Source: Antrihabitans stalagmiti (GTDB taxonomy: Bacteria; Actinomycetota; Actinomycetes; Mycobacteriales; Mycobacteriaceae). Taken from it: DNA of 64,000 bases. The stretch lies in contig NZ_JAEMNV010000011.1 in assembly GCF_016482825.1 (NCBI RefSeq), positions 62,001 through 126,000 on the forward strand, in the 5' to 3' direction. Positions 1-8,645 of the stretch are shown piece after piece. Position 1 is the first letter of the stretch; each line of letters opens with the position of its first letter. Position numbers and translations under genes: made by a program. Below the pieces are notes generated by a model that was given only the letters and a program-made list of their open reading frames with translations, did no database searches and was not told where the DNA came from.

Positions 1-849
1 AGCGTCAACATGGATCTGGTCACCACGACCGACACTCTGCCGGCGCCTGGTGAAACGATTCTCGGCGCGACGTTCGCGCTTACGCCCGGCGGCAAGGGCG
101 CCAATCAAGCTATCGCTGCGGCCAGAGCGGGAGCCGAAGTCGAGTTCATCGGAGCGGTCGGCGACGACACCTTCGCACTCGAACTTCGCGAAACCCTCGT
201 CCTCAACGACGTCGGCACGCAGTACCTCCGCGAGGTCGAAGGTCCGAGTGGCGTCGCGGTGATCACCGTCGACCGCACAGGCGAGAACAGCATCATCGTC
301 GTCGCAGGAGCCAACGCGACCGTCACCGACCTGTCCGCGGACGAACTCTCGGCTGTCGGTCAGGCCGACCTGCTGCTGTGTCAGCTGGAAGTTCCGCTGG
401 AGACAGTGACAGCGGCAGCAACCCACGCCCGAGCGAACGGCACCACCGTGATGCTCAATCCCTCACCGGTGCAACCACTTCCGCCGGAACTCCTCGAAGT
501 CATCGACGTCCTGATCCTCAACAGCATCGAATCGGCGCAACTCGGTCCGGCCGTACTCGCCGCGGTCCCGCATGTGGTCACAACGTTGGGTGCGGACGGC
601 GCAACCTACCGCGGACCCAACGGTGAAGAAGTGGTCGTGCGGTCGCTGCCTGTCGAGGCCATCGACACGACAGGCGCGGGCGATGCCTTTGCCGGTGCAC
701 TCGCGGTGGCCTGGGAGCAGGGACCCGAACGAGCGCTCACCTGGGCCTGCGCGGCCGGTGCCATCGCCACCACGCGCGCGGGAGCCAGCACCTCACTGCC
801 GACCGAGGAGCAGATACAGGCAGCACTCACGCTCACCGCCCATTCGTAG
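1..849 (+). CDS. rbsK: Ribokinase, 5'-truncated by window edge
   Basis: PfkB-family sugar kinase that most likely phosphorylates ribose to ribose 5-phosphate in the cytosol. The reading frame is open from base 1 (residues SVNMDLV), which matches the usual ribokinase N-terminus GSVNMDLV, so only a few residues are missing; the ATG at 10 is an internal Met. Visible motifs are the glycine-rich sugar-binding stretch GGKGANQA near residue 30 and the C-terminal PfkB signature DTTGAGDAFAG near residue 222, where the Asp of GAGD is the catalytic base. About 282 residues are seen, close to family length. A long hairpin follows the stop codon. Ribose specificity is inferred from overall similarity; another PfkB sugar kinase is possible. 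Confidence 0.88.
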   Translation, partial: SVNMDLVTTTDTLPAPGETILGATFALTPGGKGANQAIAAARAGAEVEFIGAVGDDTFALELRETLVLNDVGTQYLREVEGPSGVAVITVDRTGENSIIVVAGANATVTDLSADELSAVGQADLLLCQLEVPLETVTAAATHARANGTTVMLNPSPVQPLPPELLEVIDVLILNSIESAQLGPAVLAAVPHVVTTLGADGATYRGPNGEEVVVRSLPVEAIDTTGAGDAFAGALAVAWEQGPERALTWACAAGAIATTRAGASTSLPTEEQIQAALTLTAHS

Positions 850-851
850 TC

Positions 852-925
852 CATCAGGGTGCATCCATTCGGGTCGGGGTGCCTCCAGTCGAGTGCACCC
901 CGACCCGACTCGGTGCACCCTGATG
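852..925. terminator. Nested long hairpin after ribokinase gene
   Basis: Two concentric inverted repeats lie 3 bases after the kinase stop. The outer arms are CATCAGGGTGCA (852-863) and TGCACCCTGATG (914-925); the inner arms are CGGGTCGGGGTGC (870-882) and GCACCCCGACCCG (895-907). No T-run follows. It probably ends or stabilises the kinase transcript before the rtcB promoter. The remaining bases to 1007 hold the rtcB upstream region. Confidence 0.55.
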
Positions 926-1007
926 CCGTTGCGCGCGAAATTCAGATGCGCCAACGCTTTTCGGTCCCTACTGTTGATCGAATTCGACAGATGAAAGGAC
1001 CGAACCA

Positions 1008-2204
1008 ATGTTTCCCGTAGAGCTGCGCGGTACGCGTGCGAAGACGCTCATGTGGGCGCCCGAGCACGAAATCGAGCAGGCAGCACTACAGCAGCTGCGC
1101 AACATCGCGAACCTCGAGTGGGTGCACGGCGTCCGCGTCATGCCCGACGTCCACCTTGGCAAGGGCGCGACCGTCGGATCTGTGATCGCCATGAAGGACG
1201 CGGTCGCGCCCGCTGCGGTCGGCGTCGATATCGGGTGTGGCATGGAGAGCGTCAAGACCGACCTCACCGCGTCCGACCTGCCCGACGACCTGAAGCGGCT
1301 ACGGTCGCGGATCGAAGCTGCCGTCCCGGTGGGCTTCAACTCGCACAAGAGCGCGGTCGACGTGCGCAAGCTGAGCTTCTCGGTGCCGGGACTGCGTACG
1401 GGTTGGGATCGGTTCTGGGGTAGCTTCGGCTCGCTGCACGGCGATGTCCAGAAGCTGGAAGGCAAGGCGCACAAGCAGATCGGGTCCCTCGGTGGTGGCA
1501 ACCACTTCATCGAAGTCTGCCTCGACGAGAACGATGCGGTGTGGATTCTGCTGCACTCGGGTAGCCGGAACATCGGCAAGGAGCTGGCGGAGCGGCACAT
1601 GCACATCGCTCGGCAGCTGCCGCACAACACCGGCCTCCCGGATCGCGATCTGGCCGTCTTCGTCTCGGGCACAAGTGAAATGGCCGCGTACCGTCGCGAC
1701 CTCGAATGGGCTCAGGAGTACGCCGCGCGCAACCGTGCTGTCATGCTCGGGCTGATTTGTTCGGCAGTGCGCGACGAGTTCCCGAATGTTCGTTTCGACG
1801 AGCCGATTTCGTGCCATCACAACTACGTGTCCGAGGAGATCATCGACGGCGAGCCGATGCTGGTGACGCGTAAGGGTGCGGTGCGCGCAGGCGAGGGTCA
1901 ACTCGCGCTGATTCCTGGATCGATGGGTACGCGGTCCTACGTCGTGTGTGGCAAGGGAAATCCGGATTCGTTCCAGTCCGCGTCGCACGGCGCGGGTCGG
2001 CGGATGAGCCGAAACGCGGCGAAGCGGCAGTTCTCCGTCGCCGACCTCGTCAGCCAGACCGAAGGCGTCGAGTCCCGCAAGGACGCAGGCGTCATCGACG
2101 AGATTCCGGCTGCGTACAAGGACATCGATGCGGTGATTGCTGCGCAGTCCGACCTCGTCGACGTCGTCGCTACGCTGCGCCAGGTGGTCTGCGTAAAGGG
2201 CTGA
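1008..2204 (+). CDS. rtcB: RNA-splicing ligase RtcB
   Basis: GTP- and Mn-dependent RNA ligase that joins 2',3'-cyclic phosphate (or 3'-phosphate) and 5'-OH RNA ends, used in RNA repair. The 398-residue length fits the short actinobacterial form. Metal-binding motifs are present: DIGCGM with Asp74 and Cys77, GGGNHFIE, and HSGSRNIG. The likely guanylated histidine is His327 in SHGAGR, as in the Pyrococcus enzyme. The ATG is preceded by a purine-rich ATGAAAGG stretch. No archease or RtcR regulator is adjacent, so its RNA substrate cannot be guessed from context. A repeat element follows the stop directly and separates it from recQ. Confidence 0.95.
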   Translation: MFPVELRGTRAKTLMWAPEHEIEQAALQQLRNIANLEWVHGVRVMPDVHLGKGATVGSVIAMKDAVAPAAVGVDIGCGMESVKTDLTASDLPDDLKRLRSRIEAAVPVGFNSHKSAVDVRKLSFSVPGLRTGWDRFWGSFGSLHGDVQKLEGKAHKQIGSLGGGNHFIEVCLDENDAVWILLHSGSRNIGKELAERHMHIARQLPHNTGLPDRDLAVFVSGTSEMAAYRRDLEWAQEYAARNRAVMLGLICSAVRDEFPNVRFDEPISCHHNYVSEEIIDGEPMLVTRKGAVRAGEGQLALIPGSMGTRSYVVCGKGNPDSFQSASHGAGRRMSRNAAKRQFSVADLVSQTEGVESRKDAGVIDEIPAAYKDIDAVIAAQSDLVDVVATLRQVVCVKG

Positions 2205-2206
2205 CG

Positions 2207-2254
2207 CCTCGTGAGCACTTTCGGAGGGCGGAACCGCCGAAAAGACTCACGAGG
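2207..2254. repeat. REP-like inverted repeat, copy 1
   Basis: Imperfect palindrome of the family described at 38071-38114. The left arm CCTCGTGAGCACTTTCGG is slightly degenerate; the right arm CCGAAAAGACTCACGAGG is intact. It lies between rtcB (stop at 2204) and recQ (start at 2297), genes on the same strand. It could form a stem-loop in the transcript. Confidence 0.75.
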
Positions 2255-2296
2255 CCGAAGGCCCTTGTGTCGGCGGGGCCGCCTAACGTTGGGGCA

Positions 2297-4414
2297 ATGA
2301 CCTCCCCCGACCTGCACGCCGAGCAGCCGACCACCGACCTCCGCGCCGATGCCGAGCAACTGCTTCGCGAGCTTGCGGGTCCGAAGGCCACGCTCCGTGA
2401 CGATCAGTGGACCGCTATCGAGGCTTTGGTCGTGCAACGTAAGCGTGCGCTGGTTGTGCAGCGGACCGGTTGGGGCAAGTCGGCTGTCTACTTCATCTCG
2501 GCCAAGTTGCTGCGAGCGCGCGGCATGGGACCAACGGTCATCGTCTCGCCCCTGCTGGCGTTGATGCGCAACCAGGTCGTCGCCGCAGAACGCGCGGGGG
2601 TCCGTGCGGCAACCATCAACTCCGGCAACATGACCGAGTGGGACGAGATCCACGCCAAGGTTGCTGCCGGTGAGATCGACGTGCTGCTCGTCAGTCCGGA
2701 ACGGCTGAACAACCCGGACTTCCGGGACCAGGTACTCCCCTCGCTCGCCGCCGACGCGGGCCTAGTCGTCGTCGACGAAGCGCACTGCGTGTCCGATTGG
2801 GGCCACGACTTTCGACCCGACTACCGCCGCATACGGACCCTCGTCTCCGATCTTGGCAACGGCATTCCCGTCCTTGCGACCACCGCGACCGCGAACGATC
2901 GGGTCGTCGCAGACGTCGCTGCGCAGGTCGGTGTCGGCGGTGCGGACACGCTGGTGCTGCGTGGCACCTTGGAGCGGGAGTCGCTGCATCTGTCGGTACT
3001 TCGCCTCGACGACGCACTCGAACGCGCGGCCTGGCTGGCCAAGCACCTCGCCGACCTGCCGGGTTCGGGCATCATCTACGTCTTGACCGTCTCGGCGGCG
3101 CGCGATCTTGCCGACCTCCTCTCCGACCAGGGCCACAAGGTCTCCGCCTACACGGGACAGACCGATCCGGCAGAGCGCGAAATGCTCGAGATCGCGCTGT
3201 TGAACAACGACGTCAAAGCCTTGGTCGCGACATCGGCGCTCGGTATGGGGTTCGACAAACCGGACCTCGGCTTCGTCGTCCACGTGGGAGCGCCGTCGTC
3301 GCCGATCGCCTACTACCAGCAGGTCGGACGCGCCGGCCGCTCGACCGACCGAGCCGAGGTCGTGCTGCTTCCCGGTGCCGAGGATCAGCGCATCTGGAGC
3401 TACTTCGCATCGGTCGCGTTCCCACGCGAGCACCTCGTTCGGAAGGTGATCGACGTACTCGACACCGCGAAGCCGCTGTCGACCCAAGCGTTGGAACCGC
3501 TTGTCGAGCTGAATCGGACCAGGCTCGAAATGGTTCTGAAGGTGCTCGATGTCGACGGTGCCGTCAAACGTGTGCGCGGCGGGTGGATTGCGACAGGCGA
3601 GCCGTGGACCTACGACGAGGAACGCTACGCACGGCTCGATCAGGCACGCGAGTCCGAGCAGCAGGCGATGCTCGAGTATCAGCGAACCACTGTGTGCCGC
3701 ATGGAGTTTCTGCGGCGGCAGCTCGACGATCCAGGCTTGACTGACGCACCTGCGCCATGCGGACGCTGCGACAACTGCACCGGCACACGGCTGGACCCCA
3801 CCGTCGACACCGCGGAACTGGATGCGACAAAACAACGGCTGGACCGGCCTGGCATCGATCTACCGCCGCGGAAGCAATGGCCGACCGGGATGGCAAAACT
3901 CGGCGTGCAACTGTCGGGAAAGATCACCGACGGACCCGAGACCGGTCGGGTGCTCGGACGACTCGCCGACCTCGGGTGGGGGCAACGTCTGCGCAGTCTG
4001 CTGGATGCTCCGGACGCGCCCGTCCCCGATCCCGTCGTCGCCGCGTGCATTCAGGTCCTCAAGGCGTGGGACTGGGCGCAGCGGCCGACCTCGGTCCTCG
4101 CGCTCGAATCGCCGACGCATCCGATCCTTGTCGCAAGCTTGGCAGCCAAGCTTGCCGAGATCGGCAGGCTGAACGATCTGGGCGTGCTGCGAGAGCGCCC
4201 CGATCATCCGCCGGTCTCGGCCGCGAACTCCGCGTATCGAGTCGCCGGATTGGTCGGGGCGTGGGATGTTCCCGACTTCTCCGGGGTCGACGGGCCGATT
4301 CTGCTGGTAGACGCCCTGACGGACACCGGGTGGACGTTCACTGTCGCCGCGCGGGAGCTGCGTGCTGCGGGTGCGGACGCCGTCCTTCCGCTGGCCTTGG
4401 CCACTCCGAAGTAG
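2297..4414 (+). CDS. recQ: RecQ-family DNA helicase with C-terminal PRTase-like domain
   Basis: ATP-dependent 3'-5' DNA helicase of the RecQ group, acting in recombination and repair. Residues 1-340 hold the helicase core: Walker A TGWGKS (57-62), DEAH box (160-163) with the RecQ-type continuation CVSDWGHDFRPDY, and motif VI QVGRAGRS. A zinc-binding site follows, with Cys488, Cys491 and Cys494 (CGRCDNC) and an upstream Cys in VCRMEF. The C-terminal 150 residues resemble a phosphoribosyltransferase, with ILLVDALTDTGWT at about 668-680 in place of the usual VDDxxxTG loop. The frame is open far upstream into rtcB, but ATG 2297 gives a protein of 705 residues that begins just before the helicase fold. 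No HRDC domain is evident. Confidence 0.92.
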   Translation: MTSPDLHAEQPTTDLRADAEQLLRELAGPKATLRDDQWTAIEALVVQRKRALVVQRTGWGKSAVYFISAKLLRARGMGPTVIVSPLLALMRNQVVAAERAGVRAATINSGNMTEWDEIHAKVAAGEIDVLLVSPERLNNPDFRDQVLPSLAADAGLVVVDEAHCVSDWGHDFRPDYRRIRTLVSDLGNGIPVLATTATANDRVVADVAAQVGVGGADTLVLRGTLERESLHLSVLRLDDALERAAWLAKHLADLPGSGIIYVLTVSAARDLADLLSDQGHKVSAYTGQTDPAEREMLEIALLNNDVKALVATSALGMGFDKPDLGFVVHVGAPSSPIAYYQQVGRAGRSTDRAEVVLLPGAEDQRIWSYFASVAFPREHLVRKVIDVLDTAKPLSTQALEPLVELNRTRLEMVLKVLDVDGAVKRVRGGWIATGEPWTYDEERYARLDQARESEQQAMLEYQRTTVCRMEFLRRQLDDPGLTDAPAPCGRCDNCTGTRLDPTVDTAELDATKQRLDRPGIDLPPRKQWPTGMAKLGVQLSGKITDGPETGRVLGRLADLGWGQRLRSLLDAPDAPVPDPVVAACIQVLKAWDWAQRPTSVLALESPTHPILVASLAAKLAEIGRLNDLGVLRERPDHPPVSAANSAYRVAGLVGAWDVPDFSGVDGPILLVDALTDTGWTFTVAARELRAAGADAVLPLALATPK

Positions 4415-4435
4415 CCACGAAGTCGCCACCGAATC

Positions 4436-4519
4436 GTGATGAACATCACAATCGATGCTCCACCTGCATTAAATCCGAGTTAACGGGTAACCAAGTCGAA
4501 CGAGACATGAATTCGTCTC
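4436..4519 (+). promoter_or_regulatory. Upstream region of the ect operon with two small palindromes
   Basis: The 132 bp between recQ and ectA carry GTGATG-AA-CATCAC (4436-4449) and GAGAC-8 nt-GTCTC (4502-4519). GGGTAA at 4485-4490 resembles the -10 of stress sigma factor SigB promoters in actinobacteria, but no matching -35 is obvious. The role as an osmotic control region is inferred from position only. Confidence 0.35.
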
Positions 4520-4546
4520 ACCCACTTGTTACGTTCGTATCGACCG

Positions 4547-5101
4547 ATGACCCAGACCTCAGATAGAACGACCTCAGCCGCCGTGCCGGACACGGCGTTA
4601 CGTAGTCCACAGATCTCAGACGGAGTCCGGCTCTGGCAGATCGCGAAAGCGTCCAAGGTTCTCGACGTCAACTCGAGTTATTCCTACCTGTTGTGGTGCA
4701 GGGATTTCGACACCACATCGATCGTCGCCGAAGTCGCGGGCGACGTCGTCGGATTTGTCACCGGATACATCCGGCCACACGCCCCGGATACGCTTTTCGT
4801 CTGGCAGGTGGCTGTCGATTCCAGCCAGCGAGGCAAAGGCCTAGCGGTACGAATGTTGGATCGCCTCATCGACAACGCCGCGCAAGCAGCTGCGCCGCAA
4901 GCGATTACGCGGCTGGAAACAACGATCAGCCCGGACAACCCGGCGTCGATCGCGTTGTTCACTGCGCTTGCCAAACGGCGCAATACGTCGATCCACAAGC
5001 AAGACCTGTTCGATGCAGGAGTATTTCCCGACGCTCATGAGGCAGAAGAGCTCTACACAGTCGGTCCGTTTGAAAACCGAAAGGAACTCGGCACATCATG
5101 A
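4547..5101 (+). CDS. ectA: L-2,4-diaminobutyrate acetyltransferase
   Basis: Second step of ectoine synthesis: acetyl-CoA plus L-2,4-diaminobutyrate gives N-gamma-acetyl-diaminobutyrate. It is a GNAT-fold protein of 184 residues with the family stretch NSSYSYLLWCRDF near residue 44 and the acetyl-CoA loop QRGKGLA near residue 94. ATG 4547 is chosen over TTG 4526 because it gives the family length. The gene overlaps ectB by 4 bases (ATGA), which points to translational coupling in an ectABCD operon. No aspartokinase (ask_ect) gene is attached. Confidence 0.95.
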   Translation: MTQTSDRTTSAAVPDTALRSPQISDGVRLWQIAKASKVLDVNSSYSYLLWCRDFDTTSIVAEVAGDVVGFVTGYIRPHAPDTLFVWQVAVDSSQRGKGLAVRMLDRLIDNAAQAAAPQAITRLETTISPDNPASIALFTALAKRRNTSIHKQDLFDAGVFPDAHEAEELYTVGPFENRKELGTS

Positions 5102-6360
5102 ACGCCATCTCAGAACCCACCATTTTCGAATCGCTCGAATCCGAGGTCCGCAGTTACTGCCGAGACTGGCCAACAGTCTTCTCGACAGCGCAGGGCTCGT
5201 GGATTCGCGACGAGAACGGAAACGAATACCTCGACTTCTTCGCAGGTGCCGGTGCCTTGAACTACGGGCACAACAACCCGGTCCTCAAGCAGGCCCTCGT
5301 CGACTACATCGTCAGCGACGGCATCACACACGGACTCGACATGTCGACCGTGGCCAAGCGCGAATTCCTCGAGACGTTCAAGCAGAGGATTCTCGATCCG
5401 CGCGGGCTCGACTACAAGGTCCAGTTCCCCGGTCCGACCGGTTCCAACACGGTCGAAGCAGCACTGAAGCTGGCTCGTAAGGTCACCGGCCGCGAATCCA
5501 TCATCAACTTCACCAACGCGTTCCACGGCATGACGCTCGGCGCGTTGTCGGTCACCGGCAACTCGATGAAGCGCGCCGGCGCAGGCATCCCGCTGGTGCA
5601 CGCCACTCCGATGCCGTTCGACAACTACTTCGACGGCACGATGGAGGACTTCCATTGGTTCGAGCGGTTGCTCGACGATTCGGGTTCCGGCCTGAACCAT
5701 CCCGCAGCCGTGATCGTCGAAACGGTGCAGGGCGAGGGTGGCGTCAACGTCGCGCGTGCCGAATGGCTTCGCGCGCTCGCCGAACTGTGCTCACGTCGCG
5801 ACATCTTGCTGATCGTCGACGACGTGCAAATGGGCTGCGGTCGCACCGGACCGTTCTTCTCCTTCGAGATCGCAGGCATCACGCCGGACATCGTCACGCT
5901 GTCCAAGTCGATCAGCGGGTACGGCATGCCGATGGCGCTGACACTGATGAAGCCCGAACTCGACATCTGGGGCCCTGGCGAGCACAACGGCACGTTCCGC
6001 GGCTTCAATCCAGGGTTCGTGACGTCCAAGGCCGCGCTCGATCACTACTGGTCCGACGACGCCCTGCATCTGTCGACCATGGCGAAAGGCGAGAAAATTC
6101 ACGAATCCTTCGCCGGTCTCGCAGCAGCTTTCGACGGCGTGTCGACGCGTGGACGCGGGCTGGTCCAGGGTCTCGTCTTCGAGAATGCCGACCTCGCTGG
6201 CAAGGTGTGCCAGCACTCCTTCGAGGCAGGCCTGCTGACGGAAACATCGGGTCCGTCCGACGAGGTTGTGAAACTGCTTCCGCCATTGACGATCACCGAC
6301 GACGAACTCGACCACGGTCTGCGCATCATCGCCGACGCAACGGCCAAGGTCTGCAGCTGA
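5098..6360 (+). CDS. ectB: Diaminobutyrate--2-oxoglutarate aminotransferase
   Basis: PLP-dependent class III aminotransferase that makes L-2,4-diaminobutyrate from aspartate semialdehyde using glutamate as amino donor, the first committed step to ectoine. The 420-residue length is typical. Seen are the cofactor-phosphate stretch GPTGSNTVEAALKLARK, the Asp of IVDDVQMGCGRTG that contacts the PLP pyridine nitrogen, and the Schiff-base lysine Lys270 in LSKSISGYGMP. It starts within the ectA stop and is followed by ectC after 11 bases that include an AGGAGG ribosome-binding site. Confidence 0.97.
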   Translation: MNAISEPTIFESLESEVRSYCRDWPTVFSTAQGSWIRDENGNEYLDFFAGAGALNYGHNNPVLKQALVDYIVSDGITHGLDMSTVAKREFLETFKQRILDPRGLDYKVQFPGPTGSNTVEAALKLARKVTGRESIINFTNAFHGMTLGALSVTGNSMKRAGAGIPLVHATPMPFDNYFDGTMEDFHWFERLLDDSGSGLNHPAAVIVETVQGEGGVNVARAEWLRALAELCSRRDILLIVDDVQMGCGRTGPFFSFEIAGITPDIVTLSKSISGYGMPMALTLMKPELDIWGPGEHNGTFRGFNPGFVTSKAALDHYWSDDALHLSTMAKGEKIHESFAGLAAAFDGVSTRGRGLVQGLVFENADLAGKVCQHSFEAGLLTETSGPSDEVVKLLPPLTITDDELDHGLRIIADATAKVCS

Positions 6361-6371
6361 GGAGGCAATCC

Positions 6372-6779
6372 ATGATTGTTCGAACAACTGCCGATATCAC
6401 CGGCACCGACCGCGACATCACCAGCGACGACGGCAACTGGCGCAGCAAGCGGATCGTGCTCGGCGGCGATCGCGTCGGCTTCTCGTTTCACGAGACGACG
6501 ATCAAAGCCGGGACGGTCAACAACTTCCACTACGCGAACCACGTCGAAGCTGTCTGGCTGGTCGAGGGTGAAGGGACATTGACCGACCTCGACAACGAGC
6601 AGGTTTACGAACTCGGCCCGGGGTCTATGTACCTATTGAACGGCCACGAACGGCATCGTCTCGAGCCACGCACCGAGATGCGCATGTTGTGTGTATTCAA
6701 TCCGCCCGTCACAGGGCGAGAGGTGCACGACGAGAACGGTGTCTACCCACTGGTCGAAGTCGAGCCTGCCGGAGCGTGA
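6372..6779 (+). CDS. ectC: Ectoine synthase
   Basis: Cupin-fold cyclase that closes N-gamma-acetyl-diaminobutyrate to ectoine. ATG 6372 sits behind GAGGAGGCAATCC and gives 135 residues, the normal EctC length; the open frame running upstream to 5655 is only read-through. Typical EctC stretches are NNFHYANHVEAVWLVEGEG (about 43-61) and the distal cupin part LNGHERHRLEP. It sits between ectB and ectD in the same operon. Confidence 0.96.
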   Translation: MIVRTTADITGTDRDITSDDGNWRSKRIVLGGDRVGFSFHETTIKAGTVNNFHYANHVEAVWLVEGEGTLTDLDNEQVYELGPGSMYLLNGHERHRLEPRTEMRMLCVFNPPVTGREVHDENGVYPLVEVEPAGA

Positions 6780-6784
6780 AGTGA

Positions 6785-7702
6785 ATGACGATATCTACAC
6801 CGCACACCATTTCGACCGATCTCTACCCGACCCGCAAGGGTCCGGTCTGCACGGTCGTCGACCGGCCGGATCCTGTGGTCTGGTCGGGTCTGACGGACGG
6901 GTCGCTGCACGCCGCTGAACTTGCGCGCTACGAGGACAAGGGTTTTCACGTCCTGCCGTCCGTTCTCTCGTCGGGTGAGGTTGCGGCCTGCTACTCCGAG
7001 ATCGGGCGGCTAGCCACGTCGCCCGACCTCGCCGCAGATCCACGCGTCATCCGCGAGCAGGGCACCGGCGACGTGCGGTCGATCTTCGACGTGCACCTGC
7101 TGAGTCCGATGGTCGCCGAGGTGGCTCGACGGCCCAACGTTCTCGGAGTTGCGCAACAGATCCTCGGCAGCGACGTCTACATCCATCAGAGCCGACTCAA
7201 CTTCAAGCCTGGCTTCACGGGCGGACCGTTCTACTGGCACTCCGATTTCGAGACCTGGCACGCCGAGGACGGCATGCCCCGGCCACGCGCGATGAGTATG
7301 TCGATCGCGTTGACGCCGAACTACGAAGTCAACGGCAGCCTGATGATCATCGCTGGTTCGCATCAACGTTTCGTGTCGTGCGCCGGCGAGACCCCTGCGG
7401 ACTATTTTCAGCGCTCGCTGGTCGAGCACATCCCGGTGACCGGATCGCCCGATCACGCGACACTGACGGAGTTGGCGAACGAGTTCGGCATCGAGCAGAT
7501 CACCGGGCCTGCGGGCTCGGCAACCGTGTTCGACTCCAACTGCATGCATGGCTCGAACGGAAACATCACTCCGTACCCGCGTTCGAACATCTTCCTCGTG
7601 TTCAACAGCGTCGAAAACACGCTGGCCCAACCCTTTTCGGCACCGGCGCCGCGTCCGGAGTTTCTGGCCAAACACGACTTCACTCCCCTGCGCTCGACCT
7701 GA
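6785..7702 (+). CDS. ectD: Ectoine 5-hydroxylase
   Basis: Fe(II)/2-oxoglutarate-dependent dioxygenase that converts ectoine to 5-hydroxyectoine. The 305-residue protein has the EctD signature FYWHSDFETWHAEDGMP with iron ligands His152 and Asp154, and the third ligand His255 in CMHGSNGN. It starts 5 bases after ectC. Its presence indicates that the cell makes hydroxyectoine as well as ectoine, which is usually linked to osmotic, heat or desiccation stress. Confidence 0.96.
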   Translation: MTISTPHTISTDLYPTRKGPVCTVVDRPDPVVWSGLTDGSLHAAELARYEDKGFHVLPSVLSSGEVAACYSEIGRLATSPDLAADPRVIREQGTGDVRSIFDVHLLSPMVAEVARRPNVLGVAQQILGSDVYIHQSRLNFKPGFTGGPFYWHSDFETWHAEDGMPRPRAMSMSIALTPNYEVNGSLMIIAGSHQRFVSCAGETPADYFQRSLVEHIPVTGSPDHATLTELANEFGIEQITGPAGSATVFDSNCMHGSNGNITPYPRSNIFLVFNSVENTLAQPFSAPAPRPEFLAKHDFTPLRST

Positions 7703-7724
7703 TCGAACGAATAGAGTTGCTCAC

Positions 7725-8645
7725 GTGCCCTCGACTGTGATTGCGCTCGGACCGAAACACGAACCGGTGCTCGTCGATGCCATCGAGCGAGGGAACGCCA
7801 CGGTCGGCGACCTCGACAAGGCTCGGGGGTTGGTGTGGGCCGCAGGACCCGCCGACTTCCCGCAGTTGCCCGAGTCGATCGAATGGGTGCAGCTGTCGTC
7901 GGCGGGGATCGAGGAGTTCTTCGCCGCCGGCGTGATCGACCACCACCCCGATGTTCAATTCACTTCTGCTGCTGCGATATTCGCGCCGACGGTTGCCGAA
8001 CACGCACTGGCACTACTTCTTGCCGGTGTACGTTATCTGCCCGAGCAGATCCTCGCCGACAGCTGGCGTCAGCAGGAATTTCTCCCCCACATCGGCACCC
8101 TGCGCGGCTCGACGGTCACGATCATCGGCGCGGGAGGTATCGGTCGAGCGTTGATCCCGATGCTTGCCGCGCTCGGTGCGCACGTCATCGCGGTGTCACG
8201 ATCGGGCCGACCCGTGCCCGGCGCGGTCGAGACGTTGCCCGTCAACAGGCTCGGTGAAATCTGGTCGCGCACCGACCATGTCGTGGTGGCTGCGCCCGCG
8301 ACACCGGCGACGAAGCACCTGATCGGCGCTGAGGAACTCGCTGCCCTGCGCTCGACGTCGTGGGTGATCAACATTGCACGTGGCAGCCTCATCGACACCG
8401 ATGCTCTTGTCGATGCGCTCGCGAGCAACTCGATCGGCGGCGCAGGCCTCGACGTCACCGATCCGGAACCACTCCCGGACGGCCACCCACTCTGGGCCCT
8501 ACCCAACGCCATCGTGACGCCCCATGATTCGAATCCGCCGCAGCGCCGAGTGGCGGCGTTCGCGGATCACGTAGCCGCGAACGTCGCCAGATTCTCGAGC
8601 GGACAGGATCTCATCGCCAAGGTCGACCGGAACTCCGGCTATTGA
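7725..8645 (+). CDS. D-isomer-specific 2-hydroxyacid dehydrogenase family protein
   Basis: NAD(P)-dependent oxidoreductase of the D-2-hydroxyacid dehydrogenase family, substrate unknown. The GTG at 7725 gives 306 residues. The Rossmann motif IIGAGGIGRAL lies near residue 130. The catalytic set appears as Arg in INIARGSL, Glu in TDPEPLP and His in VTPHDSN, so the protein is probably active. It starts 22 bases after ectD on the same strand and may be the last gene of the ect transcript, though no link to ectoine chemistry is established. Its 3' end overlaps the convergent VOC gene by 7 bases. Confidence 0.82.
   Translation: MPSTVIALGPKHEPVLVDAIERGNATVGDLDKARGLVWAAGPADFPQLPESIEWVQLSSAGIEEFFAAGVIDHHPDVQFTSAAAIFAPTVAEHALALLLAGVRYLPEQILADSWRQQEFLPHIGTLRGSTVTIIGAGGIGRALIPMLAALGAHVIAVSRSGRPVPGAVETLPVNRLGEIWSRTDHVVVAAPATPATKHLIGAEELAALRSTSWVINIARGSLIDTDALVDALASNSIGGAGLDVTDPEPLPDGHPLWALPNAIVTPHDSNPPQRRVAAFADHVAANVARFSSGQDLIAKVDRNSGY

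Noticed and set aside
1946-2296. N-terminal extension of RecQ by 117 codons
   Set aside because: The extension lies inside rtcB and repeat copy 1; ATG 2297 precedes the helicase fold directly.
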